NCBI GenBank assembly: GCA_904846145.1
Contig: CAJGZL010000001.1
Span: forward strand, 2,108,001 to 2,172,000
From: Psychrobacter immobilis
Lineage (GTDB): Bacteria > Pseudomonadota > Gammaproteobacteria > Pseudomonadales > Moraxellaceae
DNA: 64,000 bases
Reading direction: 5' to 3'
Shown: positions 16,665-24,185 of the stretch, one piece after another
How the letters are laid out: the number at the start of each line of letters is the position of its first letter
Position numbering within the stretch: position 1 is the first letter of the stretch
Notes under the pieces: model-generated
What the model was told of the DNA's origin: nothing
What the model saw: only the letters and a program-made list of their open reading frames with translations
Databases searched by the model: none
Made by a program: the position numbers and the translations under genes

Positions 16665-16702
16665 CACAAAAAAGGCAGACGCGAACGCCCACCTTTGATT
16701 AT
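16665..16702 (-). terminator. UUCG-loop terminator after the DUF927 operon
   Basis: Near-identical to the terminator at 10738-10776: minus-strand AAAGGTGGGCG, loop TTCG, CGTCTGCCTTT (11 pairs, three G-U) then six T. It closes the alpA-to-DUF927 operon. Confidence 0.85.
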
Positions 16703-16727
16703 TTTTGTTGTAACCTAGTTTTTTGCA

Positions 16728-16935
16728 TGGGACAGACGGGACAGACGGGACAGCCCTTACGGGGTATAGCTTACAGCTGTCCCGTTTAGGTTTTTAGCAA
16801 TGGGACAGACGGGACAGAAAAGTTAAAATGTAAAATCCTGTCCCGTTCGTCCCGTTTAGGTTTTTAACAATGGGACAGCGCAATCCCTTGCTGCATATAG
16901 CCTGTCCCGTCCGTCCCGTTTGTCCCGTCCTTTTT
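16728..16935. repeat. GGGACAG two-orientation repeat cluster, candidate replication region
   Basis: About a dozen copies of GGGACAG(ACG) or its complement CTGTCCC(GTC) in about 200 bp, arranged as alternating direct and inverted groups: three forward at 16730-16752, one reverse at 16777, two forward at 16801-16817, reverse pair at 16841-16857, one forward at 16871, reverse group at 16901-16930. The cluster lies around the stop codon of the DUF927 replication gene. In phage P4 the origin-type repeats recognised by the alpha protein are likewise close to the alpha gene, which is why I suggest a replication role; this is inference. Confidence 0.6.
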
Positions 16936-19395
16936 CATAGGGTCACGCTTTTTCATAGGGTCACAAGAAAGTATGTTAGCCGTCACCGCATAAACAGAAG
17001 GACGTTGCTTGCCACTAAATAAAGTATCAGGCGCTTTGTAGATTTTGCGGTCACCTTGATTAAGTAGTAATAAGTCGGCTTCCTCTAATACTTGCAATAC
17101 TTTGCTTTTACTAAAAGGCTCACATACCTTGTTAAAAGTTTCCTTAGAAAAGTAATAGTCCCCCGTGTCCATATTGCGATAACCTACACGGTTGGGGGTT
17201 CTCTCCTCAAAGTCTGAGCGTATGTTTCTATAGCAAGCCTGAAAGCGACTTGATCCGTGCTGTTCAATAAACGCCTTGATATGCTCTATGATTTGGCGCT
17301 GCTCATGCTCACCATCACGCCCATAGTTATCAAGCCAATTATCTAAGCAAGTCATAACGGCTTTGGTTGCTTGTCCTGCTTGCCAACCTGTGATATTGGC
17401 ACTCGTTGCCATTTCACCAGCGGCTGCCACAATAGCAAAGCGATAAGCCACTCTATGCGCTTGTGGGGACAGGTCGCTATACTGGCTCATAAAATCATTA
17501 ACCAGTTGCTTAGCGGTGGCGGTGGTGGCTGCCTTGTCAGTGGTGATATGTTCTAGCCACGCTATGCCAGCCACGCCATAGTAAGCATGTGATAACTCTT
17601 TGATCCTGTCGGCTTGTGCTGCGCCTGTGGCTGCCAGTACCAAACTATCAAAGGTCTTTAAGCCTTTACCAGCATCAGCATCTATATGCGCCACGCGAAC
17701 CTCCACCCCTGCATTGGTCTTTTTCCCTGCTTGAGCCATTTCTTGCTGAATGGTTTTTTCACCATTCGACAAAAAGATAATGCGCCACGTTTTGGCAGTG
17801 CGATTATGTCCCGTGGTGGTGCTACGTCCTTTACCTTGACCATTACCCAGCATATAAATAATATTGCCTAGTATTGTGGGATTGCCCTCACTGACTTCAT
17901 CGAGTGGTAAAAAGCTGTCGTTGTGCTCGCTTGCTGTTCCCTCTAGGGCGTTGTCTGTGCTGCGCCATGTCTTAACGTACCTGTCAGGGTTGCCCCATAC
18001 ACTAGCAGCCACTTTAAGCGATAACGACTTACCCATGCTTGATGAACCTAAAAAATGAAAACCACCGCTATCACTGCCTAACGGCTCGAGTAATTGACCT
18101 GCAAAAGCGCAAGCAATAGAGAAAACAAAACGGCTTTGTTCTGCTAGTGGTTTGCATAGCTCGTTACGCCATTGGGGTAATGTGCCTTGCTGGGCTAGTG
18201 TGCTGTTGATTGCATTAGCAGATTGATAGACAGTGATCTGCTTATCATCGCCACCTATTGAGCCATTAGCTAGTATGTACTGCTTATCATGCCAGCCTAG
18301 TCTATCCACGCATAACGCCCGTTCATAAACAGGGTAGTTTTGAATATAAGCGTCTAAGTAATTGCGCTGCTTGCTATTGGTGGTAATACTCAAGCCTTGA
18401 CTGGCTAATTCTCTACGGTATTCCTTAGCGTCACCTTGTAGTAGTGATAACGGCATTGCCCATTTATGCAGCTCGTCATCATCATCACACCACTGTAATA
18501 ACCGCCCCCATGTACCGCTGCTTGTGTCCCGTGTCTTAGCGATAACCTCTATCGGTGAACAAACAAACGCCTTAAACTTGAAAGTTATGTTTGCTGGGTC
18601 ATCATCGTTATACTTCACGAAAAATAGCCCGTCATGGTATAGCTCAAAACGCCCACCTTCATAAACCATAGGCTCATTCAGCTGGGGATCATCACGCCAT
18701 TGGGGATAATAAGCAGTATCTTGTAAATTGATAAGCTGGGTGTCACTGTCTGCTAGTATGGCTTTATAGCTGTCATTTTGTAGCATAGTGACGATATGAG
18801 CCACGGTCACCAATCCACGCGCCCTTACCCCTGCCAATAGGTTGATTAAGCCCTTATCATCAAGCGTCATCGGTACAGTTACCAGTGATCCGCTGCTCCA
18901 GTGCTGTACCATCTTTTTTAAGGACTGCCTTGTTCTGTGAGGGCTAATGATAAAAGTTATCTTGTCATCTGCCATACATTGATAAGCATCAATACCATGA
19001 TCCGCATTATCAAACGCTATCACTTCATTGGCTTTGTTCGTGTCACCAATGACGATAGCGCCATACCCTGTAGGATCAATAACAATGGGCTTGGTTTTGC
19101 TGTTTGGTGTGTAGAATACCGCGCCTACTATGTTGCCTTGTTTGTCGGTCAATGCTAGGGCTATGGTGTTGGCTGTCGCTTCGGTTTTGCCAATATCATC
19201 ACCATGATATATAGTAGTATCACCTGTAACAAATAGCAGTCGTTCAGGTTCTACCATGCTGTAAATCTTGATTAAAAACGGATCGTTTGCCAGTTGTTCC
19301 TCTGTGGCTGGCTTGCAATCTTGTAAGAGAGTATGAGCGCCCATGTTGTCCGCATGGGCTTTTTCATGGCTGTCTGTTGGTGTGGTGGTCATCAT
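16864..19395 (-). CDS. DUF927-type replication helicase/primase-like protein
   Basis: An 843-aa protein. The N-terminal 300 residues resemble the primase/toprim-like region of island replication proteins (GIDAYQCMADDKITFII). The DUF927 ATPase follows with Walker A GSSSMGKS at residues 450-457 and a Walker B-like FLPLDEVSEG near 495. This is the counterpart of P4 alpha-type and other satellite replication proteins, expected to start or unwind DNA at the island origin. The last residues (DGTNGTDGTGYMQQG) are encoded by the GGGACAG repeat cluster itself, and MKKRDPMKKDG by a 17-bp tandem repeat. The start overlaps the stop of the 36-aa gene (ATGA). Last gene of the alpA operon. Confidence 0.85.
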   Translation of the reverse strand: MMTTTPTDSHEKAHADNMGAHTLLQDCKPATEEQLANDPFLIKIYSMVEPERLLFVTGDTTIYHGDDIGKTEATANTIALALTDKQGNIVGAVFYTPNSKTKPIVIDPTGYGAIVIGDTNKANEVIAFDNADHGIDAYQCMADDKITFIISPHRTRQSLKKMVQHWSSGSLVTVPMTLDDKGLINLLAGVRARGLVTVAHIVTMLQNDSYKAILADSDTQLINLQDTAYYPQWRDDPQLNEPMVYEGGRFELYHDGLFFVKYNDDDPANITFKFKAFVCSPIEVIAKTRDTSSGTWGRLLQWCDDDDELHKWAMPLSLLQGDAKEYRRELASQGLSITTNSKQRNYLDAYIQNYPVYERALCVDRLGWHDKQYILANGSIGGDDKQITVYQSANAINSTLAQQGTLPQWRNELCKPLAEQSRFVFSIACAFAGQLLEPLGSDSGGFHFLGSSSMGKSLSLKVAASVWGNPDRYVKTWRSTDNALEGTASEHNDSFLPLDEVSEGNPTILGNIIYMLGNGQGKGRSTTTGHNRTAKTWRIIFLSNGEKTIQQEMAQAGKKTNAGVEVRVAHIDADAGKGLKTFDSLVLAATGAAQADRIKELSHAYYGVAGIAWLEHITTDKAATTATAKQLVNDFMSQYSDLSPQAHRVAYRFAIVAAAGEMATSANITGWQAGQATKAVMTCLDNWLDNYGRDGEHEQRQIIEHIKAFIEQHGSSRFQACYRNIRSDFEERTPNRVGYRNMDTGDYYFSKETFNKVCEPFSKSKVLQVLEEADLLLLNQGDRKIYKAPDTLFSGKQRPSVYAVTANILSCDPMKKRDPMKKDGTNGTDGTGYMQQGIALSHC

Positions 19396-19502
19396 TTACC
19401 CCTTGCTTGTGACTGGTTCGGCTGGCGTGTGGCTCTATACTTCTTGTAGTAGCTCTTACGCTTGGCGTGTTTACGGCTCTGCTTTGGTGGGTAGCTTCTC
19501 AC
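19392..19502 (-). CDS. 36-aa strongly basic peptide
   Basis: GTG start at 19502 preceded by AAGGAGG at 7 nt, an excellent ribosome-binding site. The product begins MRSYPPKQSRKHAKRKSYYK and is about one third lysine plus arginine. Both ends overlap neighbours by 4 nt (GTGA with the 196-aa gene, ATGA with the DUF927 gene), so it is part of the coupled operon and fills the only apparent gap there. The charge suggests binding to nucleic acid, possibly as a partner of the replication protein. No known family recognised. Confidence 0.65.
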   Translation of the reverse strand: MRSYPPKQSRKHAKRKSYYKKYRATRQPNQSQARGK

Positions 19503-20089
19503 TCTGCTACCTCCTTGCCGTAACCTGTCATCGCTAACGGTTCATTGATGATATTTAATTGACTGCATAGCAAATTAGCCCATGTGTCGGCTGCATCATG
19601 CGATAGACGCGCCATAGACCTAGCTTGCTGGGGTGTTATTTCTTGCTTATAGATTAGGTGTAACAGTGCGCCTATATCGTTTAATACAGTGATAGCGCCT
19701 GTCAGGTCACAAGCAATATCCGATAGCATAATAGACGGGATCAAGATAACTTCGTTGTCGGCTGCTTCGGTTATGTCTATTACTGTGCGCTGGCTAGTTT
19801 GGCTGCCACTGTATAACGTGGCTATTGCTTGGCGGTTGGCTTGTGTATCGTGGAATAGTGACGGCAAGGCATCAGTAGGGAAGATGCGCCCATCACGACA
19901 AAAGCTGTGATAGTCATCACCAATGGGGATAACAAGGCGTTTGCTGCCCTTATCGCTGCCATTAGGGTGCAAGGTATAAACATCATGACCGATAGACGGG
20001 CATAAGCCGGCATCACCAGCTTTAAAAGTGGCTGGTGTGCTATTGGTAGGGGTTTGAGTGTTTGAGGTCGTACGGATTGAATTACCCAT
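19499..20089 (-). CDS. 196-aa island protein of unknown function
   Basis: Starts with ATG after GGAG at 8 nt. The N-terminal region has FKAGDAGLCPSIGHDVYTL and GSKRLVIPIGDDYHSFCRDG; the C-terminal half is helical (ITPQQARSMARLSHDAADTW). I recognise no family with confidence. Position immediately before the DUF927 replication gene, as in P4-like islands where small replication or regulatory accessory genes stand, suggests a role in replication control. It overlaps the following small basic gene by 4 nt. Confidence 0.7.
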   Translation of the reverse strand: MGNSIRTTSNTQTPTNSTPATFKAGDAGLCPSIGHDVYTLHPNGSDKGSKRLVIPIGDDYHSFCRDGRIFPTDALPSLFHDTQANRQAIATLYSGSQTSQRTVIDITEAADNEVILIPSIMLSDIACDLTGAITVLNDIGALLHLIYKQEITPQQARSMARLSHDAADTWANLLCSQLNIINEPLAMTGYGKEVAE

Positions 20090-20369
20090 GATGAATAGCT
20101 CCTAGTGATTTATGAGTGAGTGCCACGCTATACGGTAAAAGTATAGGGTGACGGGTCTTACTCTCGGCATCACTAGAAGCCGCCCTGCATATTCGCCTTT
20201 CGGCTATTTTATTTTGCAGCGTCAACCCGTCATAGTCGGTTAGCAAGTGATCTGCTATAGATATGATGGTTTGCCCCCTTGTGGCGCTTGAGTACGCTTG
20301 AGGGGCGGTGCTTGATTGAATAGTGACAGCTTGAGAGGCTGCGCTAGTATCAGGCACAAAAAAAGCCAA
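20082..20369 (-). CDS. Doubtful 95-aa frame with TTG start
   Basis: The frame covers the space between the 76-aa and 196-aa genes and overlaps the latter by 8 nt, like other gene pairs here. However its TTG start lies inside a T-rich hairpin, it lacks a clear ribosome-binding site, and the composition (serine/alanine-rich, ending CRAASSDAESKTRHP) matches no family I know. It could be translated by coupling, start further inside, or be spurious. Confidence 0.35.
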   Translation of the reverse strand: MAFFVPDTSAASQAVTIQSSTAPQAYSSATRGQTIISIADHLLTDYDGLTLQNKIAERRICRAASSDAESKTRHPILLPYSVALTHKSLGAIHHG

Positions 20370-20384
20370 TAAGTAACGGCTGAC

Positions 20385-20615
20385 TTATCCGCTAGTGATT
20401 TTCGAGAGGTCTATATAGTAACCATTGTTGGTATTGGTTGCAATCTGTTTTGGTTGTACTGGCTGGCAAGCAACCAATGACAGTAGCAAGCCGATAGCTG
20501 CCACCCATGCCATGAATATGATAAAGCTAAGTAGTAAGCCGCGTTTATCTATCTGCTTGCGATTGTGTGCCCCGTGGTCGGCTTTTAGATTGGGCTTGGT
20601 ATGATTATCAGTCAT
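20385..20615 (-). CDS. 76-aa single-pass membrane protein
   Basis: Polar N-terminus (about 25 residues), one clear membrane segment LLLSFIIFMAWVAAIGLLLSL (first 20: residues about 27-46), then a cysteine (VACQP) and a short polar tail. The segment followed by C could be read as a lipobox, but it is too far from the N-terminus. Start overlaps the previous gene by 8 nt; GAGG lies 12 nt ahead. Function unknown; small membrane proteins are common in the early operons of satellite islands. Confidence 0.6.
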   Translation of the reverse strand: MTDNHTKPNLKADHGAHNRKQIDKRGLLLSFIIFMAWVAAIGLLLSLVACQPVQPKQIATNTNNGYYIDLSKITSG

Positions 20616-20844
20616 GGCTTGCTACCTCTGTCACGCTCAATGCAATATCAGTCACTCTCATTGATATTTCAATTATTTCACTAGCCAGCCTATCGTCTGT
20701 TAGGGCTGCAACATTAGATAATGCTGTCAGTGCCTTAGCATTCGCCATGATAGTGAGTAGTAACTGCTCAATGTAAGCATCAGGCAACCATACGCCCTTA
20801 CTACCTTCCTGCATTTCATCATCAATATATCTATTATCACTCAT
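20608..20844 (-). CDS. 78-aa island protein, unknown
   Basis: ATG preceded by GGAGG at 10 nt. Acidic N-terminus (MSDNRYIDDEMQEGSKG) followed by an amphipathic helical region (QLLLTIMANAKALTALSNVAAL, shown only in part here by family: repeated leucine/alanine spacing). It overlaps both neighbours by 8 nt. No family recognised. Its helical pattern resembles that of the next upstream 95-aa protein, so the two may be related or interact. Confidence 0.55.
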   Translation of the reverse strand: MSDNRYIDDEMQEGSKGVWLPDAYIEQLLLTIMANAKALTALSNVAALTDDRLASEIIEISMRVTDIALSVTEVASHD

Positions 20845-21124
20845 GGCTGATTACCTCCACTTGGTACGGTAATGCGTGTTCACAAAACATCTCGCTAACA
20901 ATACCTGCCAGCTCGCTATTGGCATAAAGTGCGGCTTTGACTGCCACAAGCACGCCTTGGCTAACATCGTCTTTTGTATTGATAGCATCTAGCGCGGTGG
21001 CTAAGTGATCAGTATCGCGGTAAATGTCCTGTATGCGGTCATACATAAGACGTAAGTAAAGGCTATCCACGGTCACTAGGCGGCTGGCTGGGGTGTCGAT
21101 TGATATGCTAGGGTGGTTATTCAT
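20837..21124 (-). CDS. 95-aa island protein, unknown
   Basis: ATG with GAGGTG upstream. Helical composition (LYLRLMYDRIQDIYRD, QGVLVAVKAALYANSELAGI) with no catalytic motif. It abuts the HTH gene with no spacer and overlaps the 78-aa gene by 8 nt. Unknown family; probably a small regulatory or accessory protein of the alpA operon. Confidence 0.6.
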   Translation of the reverse strand: MNNHPSISIDTPASRLVTVDSLYLRLMYDRIQDIYRDTDHLATALDAINTKDDVSQGVLVAVKAALYANSELAGIVSEMFCEHALPYQVEVISHE

Positions 21125-21406
21125 TTAGTTCACCTCACTGTTAGATAGTTCGCTTTCAAGTAATGTTGCTTCATCGAGCCAATAGACCGCGAACCATTTA
21201 TTGTTATGCTTGACCATTTCACTTTGAATGAGCAGTCCTTCCTCTCGTAAGTCATATATGCGAGGGGCTAGACTTGTAATTCTATAAAGGCGGATAGAGT
21301 CCCATATGGTGATAGTTGCGCCTGTCATTAGATGCGCTCTGATTATCTCTATTTGGGTCTTGGGGGCTGGTTGGTTGGTAACGGGTGCGGTTGCTGTAGT
21401 AGTCAT
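21125..21406 (-). CDS. Helix-turn-helix (winged) island protein
   Basis: A 93-aa protein with the pattern IEIIRAHLMTGATITIWDSIRLYR followed in sequence by PRIYDLREEGLLIQSE and WFAVYWLDE (longest quoted run split here). It matches the small winged-helix proteins of prophages and islands, in which a (K/R)xxIxxHLxxGxxIT stretch precedes a recognition helix. Likely a DNA-binding regulator of the island. Three base pairs separate it from alpA, same operon. Confidence 0.7.
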   Translation of the reverse strand: MTTTATAPVTNQPAPKTQIEIIRAHLMTGATITIWDSIRLYRITSLAPRIYDLREEGLLIQSEMVKHNNKWFAVYWLDEATLLESELSNSEVN

Positions 21407-21409
21407 GGT

Positions 21410-21703
21410 TTACACCTCGTCGCTAGTGATTGAGGTGTGTTTGTTGATCCATTCGTGAATGTCTGCATAGCTCCATGCGGTCATCGTAGGACTTAGCTTC
21501 TTGCCAGCTGGAAAGCGTCCGTCTTTTGACCATTCAAACAAGGTGGTTTTGCTAAAAGGTAGGAACGGCAAAATGTCCTTTGCTCTGCCTAAGCCGTGTG
21601 TAGGCAGTTGCATAGCTGGACTGTTTGCGGTGGTTGGGTTGGTGTCGTTCGCGGTGTTACCAGTAAAAGGAATTACTGGGGTGTCTTGGGTGGGGTGTGT
21701 CAT
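21410..21703 (-). CDS. AlpA-family regulator
   Basis: A 97-aa MerR-like DNA-binding protein of the AlpA family, which activates island or prophage genes including excision. Core block: GRAKDILPFLPFSKTTLFEW then SKDGRFPAGKKLSPTMTAW and SYADIHEWI (DNA-binding wing and helix). A proline/threonine-rich N-terminus precedes it. I set the start at 21703, not at the ATG two codons earlier, because GGAGCT then stands 7 nt ahead. Leads the operon that runs through DUF927; a hairpin in its leader is shared with element 1. Confidence 0.8.
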   Translation of the reverse strand: MTHPTQDTPVIPFTGNTANDTNPTTANSPAMQLPTHGLGRAKDILPFLPFSKTTLFEWSKDGRFPAGKKLSPTMTAWSYADIHEWINKHTSITSDEV

Positions 21704-21721
21704 GCTCATAGCTCCATGTCA

Positions 21722-21742
21722 GCTGTAGCGGTGTGCTACGGC
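21722..21742 (-). promoter_or_regulatory. AlpA-leader hairpin, element 2 copy
   Basis: Inverted repeat GCcGTAGC / GCTACaGC before the alpA ribosome-binding site. The element 1 counterpart at 6609-6626 keeps the pairing with a different loop and flanks, which points to selection on structure or on an operator. Confidence 0.45.
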
Positions 21743-21834
21743 TTTCAACATGGTTCTATGGTATGTGGTGGGGTATGGTGGTAGGCAATGGTGTTTAGTT
21801 AAGGCGGTGGCATCTGGTAAAGGTGCTACCTTGT

Positions 21835-22866
21835 TTAATCTTGCTCCAATTTATCATTATGAATAATATTAATGACTTCTAAAGAAGATAAGAGTTCAGG
21901 TGATTTTGTTTTTGAATTTAAAGGTGTCAATAGACGTCTAATCCTGATTTTTAAATTCCCTTTCCTAAGATTAAAGTCGTTAGCAATCCTGTTAAACCTG
22001 CCAGCGTCAAAATGTGAAATATGTTTTATAACATCGACTTGATAATATTCTTTCCATATCTCAATAGCTAAATGTAGTTCAGGGGGGTATTGGTTTTTAT
22101 CCATCGCTTGCCAATTGTATAGGTGGTCTTGTTCAATATTGTCGTTAGCTGGCTTGTCTACCTGTTGTTTTAATCGCTTTTGAAGATCGTTATTATCAGC
22201 GGTCAACTGAATAATATTTGCTTTTAATAAATCTATTTCTTGCTTTTGTGATTCAATTTTAGCGTTGTTATCTGAATTATTAAAAATTAGCGGGTCAATA
22301 TAACTCTCCTCATTCTCACAAATGAATGAGTCGATATAATCTTCTATTTGAGTCTTTGAGAATAGCAAATCATCTTGACTTATCTCTATACCGCCAAGAT
22401 TTCTTATCCTTTCCGCATCTTTTTCATTAGACGAGCTATAAAGCTTAGTCTGACCTGTAAGATTTGTATCAAATGTTACGCTCTTGGCGTTACCAAAAGG
22501 ACGTAAATGATTAAATGTTGTTCTAGCAAGTACAATTGATTTTCCTTTATATAAAAACTGCTCCTGTTGAGCTAATTCGTAAATTTGAGCTTCTGTAATC
22601 TCAATCTTTTTCTTTCTCTGGCTTGTCCAATTAAAAACATTGGTTATATTTTTGTTGGTCAAGCAACCTTTTACTGGAATAATAATATACTCAGTATCTT
22701 CTCCAGTGCCGCATGCATACTCTAAAGCATACGCATCATAACTAAAAACAGGAGTAATTTTGTCTTCCATACACGCATGTGCAAGCTGAGCTATGCTCTG
22801 TGGTTGACACGGTTTAGGTATGTTTTTAAGTTTCTCTAAAACTTGAGATAAAGATAAATAGTCCAC
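21835..22866 (-). CDS. 343-aa coiled-coil protein with C-terminal PPEL/W domain, unknown function
   Basis: GTG start (MDYLSLSQVLEKL). The N-terminal 200 residues are not recognised. A coiled coil lies at about 205-240 (SQKQEIDLLKANIIQLTADN onward), followed by KNQYPPELHLAIEIWKEYY and a basic C-terminus (GRFNRIANDFNLRKGNLKIR) that looks nucleic-acid-binding. The PPEL..W block matches that of the 337-aa protein in element 1, and both genes have the same structured leader and a non-ATG start. It sits between fic and alpA, a common place for accessory or anti-phage cargo and for regulators; role unknown. Confidence 0.7.
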   Translation of the reverse strand: MDYLSLSQVLEKLKNIPKPCQPQSIAQLAHACMEDKITPVFSYDAYALEYACGTGEDTEYIIIPVKGCLTNKNITNVFNWTSQRKKKIEITEAQIYELAQQEQFLYKGKSIVLARTTFNHLRPFGNAKSVTFDTNLTGQTKLYSSSNEKDAERIRNLGGIEISQDDLLFSKTQIEDYIDSFICENEESYIDPLIFNNSDNNAKIESQKQEIDLLKANIIQLTADNNDLQKRLKQQVDKPANDNIEQDHLYNWQAMDKNQYPPELHLAIEIWKEYYQVDVIKHISHFDAGRFNRIANDFNLRKGNLKIRIRRLLTPLNSKTKSPELLSSLEVINIIHNDKLEQD

Positions 22867-22976
22867 AATTCACACCCTTACACCCTTAAATCAAAGTAGG
22901 TGCAAGGCAGTGACAGCATAAGGGTGTGAATAGCTGTCGTTCGGGGGATCAACCCTAGCCTTGCATAGTCGTTATT
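22867..22976 (-). promoter_or_regulatory. Structured 5' leader, element 2 copy
   Basis: In transcript sense: outer stem GCAAGGC/GCCTTGC, inner stem GACAGC/GCTGTC, with loop AUUCACACCCUUA able to form 13 perfect pairs with UAAGGGUGUGAAU that contains the ribosome-binding site of the GTG start. The pairing is maintained in the element 1 copy although the sequences differ. A tandem AAGGGTGT lies just before the start. Confidence 0.58.
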
Positions 22977-23059
22977 ACATGGCGTTACCATGCTTTTGTG
23001 TTTGTCCTTTAAAGTCTGCACGGATCATATTGTCTACCTTGCTTCTCTTTATATTATTA

Positions 23060-24172
23060 TCAACAGCTATTATCATCGCTACGCAATAAATTCATTAACT
23101 TCATATTGATAAACAGCTTTTCATTACCTACTTGTATTTCTTTTAAAATACCAACTTCCACTAAAGTTTTTAGATAGTTGCTTGCGGTTTGACGTTTAGC
23201 AATCCCTTTATCTATAAGATTAACAATTCTACAATAAGGCATCTCAAAAATAATATTTACCAATTCATGGCTGTAGATATTTTTTGCTTCTTCTTTAATT
23301 AGTTGCGCCGTATTTTCATGTAGCTCTTTAATAGCTAATATTTTATTGGTTGTCCATTCGCTTGTCTCTTGAATAGCACTCAACATATAAATCAGCCATG
23401 TCTGCCAGTCTTGTTGTTCTGTTACACCTCTTAGTCCATTATAATATCCTGATTTATTTTGAATAATGTAACGGCTTAAATAAAGAATAGGTAAATCCAG
23501 TAAATCCTGTTCGATCAAATACAGAATATTGATTACTCTTCCTGTACGCCCATTACCATCAAAGAATGGATGTATTGCTTCAAATTGATAATGAGCAACT
23601 GCCATCTTGACTAAAGGATCTAGTTCGTCACCGTCGTCACTATCAGCATGTAAAAACTTTTCCCAATTGCTTAATAAGTTATTAATACTCTCTTGATTAT
23701 CAGGTGGTGTATAAATCAATTCACCCATACTATTTTGTAGTATCGTACCTTCACCATGGCGTATGCCAAGTTGTGTACCTTTAATAGTTCGGCAAACTTC
23801 TAAAGCAGTCTGAGCAGTTAATGGACGATTTTTTATATCATTTATACCCTCATAAAGTGCAGTGCGATAACGCAATGCTTCTTTAGTAGCATGGTCTGCA
23901 ACATGATCATCGTAAGCGTATTGAAAAAGATTATCAGCAGTTGTGACGATGTTTTCAATTTCGCTACTACCTTTTGCTTCAAGCATAGGAATAATATTAA
24001 TGAGCATCGCTTGGTTGGGAATAAGCTTTGCAGCTTGTTTTAAGCCAGCTAGAGCAGTTCTCGCTTTAATACACAGCTTTAAAATGACTTTAGTTTCTAA
24101 GTCTTGATTAGGTGGTAAATAAGGCAAATCATTGTAAGGCTTATCAGCCTTGAAGTCGGGATCTAATTGCAT
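23060..24172 (-). CDS. Fic family protein (AMPylation-type)
   Basis: A 370-aa protein with the complete Fic active-site motif HPFFDGNGRTGR at residues 201-212, including catalytic His201. It transfers AMP (or another phosphate-linked group) to protein targets. The N-terminal helix carries the self-inhibitory motif SSEIEN (residues 69-74, pattern S/T-x-x-x-E-N), so activity is normally restrained. The C-terminus has a winged-helix-like region (RIVNLIDKGIAKRQTASNYL). I choose the ATG at 24172 over 24223: the product then starts MQLDPDFKADKPYND like typical Fic proteins, and the longer version would read into the tandem repeats. Possible host-interaction or defence cargo. Confidence 0.88.
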   Translation of the reverse strand: MQLDPDFKADKPYNDLPYLPPNQDLETKVILKLCIKARTALAGLKQAAKLIPNQAMLINIIPMLEAKGSSEIENIVTTADNLFQYAYDDHVADHATKEALRYRTALYEGINDIKNRPLTAQTALEVCRTIKGTQLGIRHGEGTILQNSMGELIYTPPDNQESINNLLSNWEKFLHADSDDGDELDPLVKMAVAHYQFEAIHPFFDGNGRTGRVINILYLIEQDLLDLPILYLSRYIIQNKSGYYNGLRGVTEQQDWQTWLIYMLSAIQETSEWTTNKILAIKELHENTAQLIKEEAKNIYSHELVNIIFEMPYCRIVNLIDKGIAKRQTASNYLKTLVEVGILKEIQVGNEKLFINMKLMNLLRSDDNSC

Positions 24173-24185
24173 GATTTCTGTCTCA

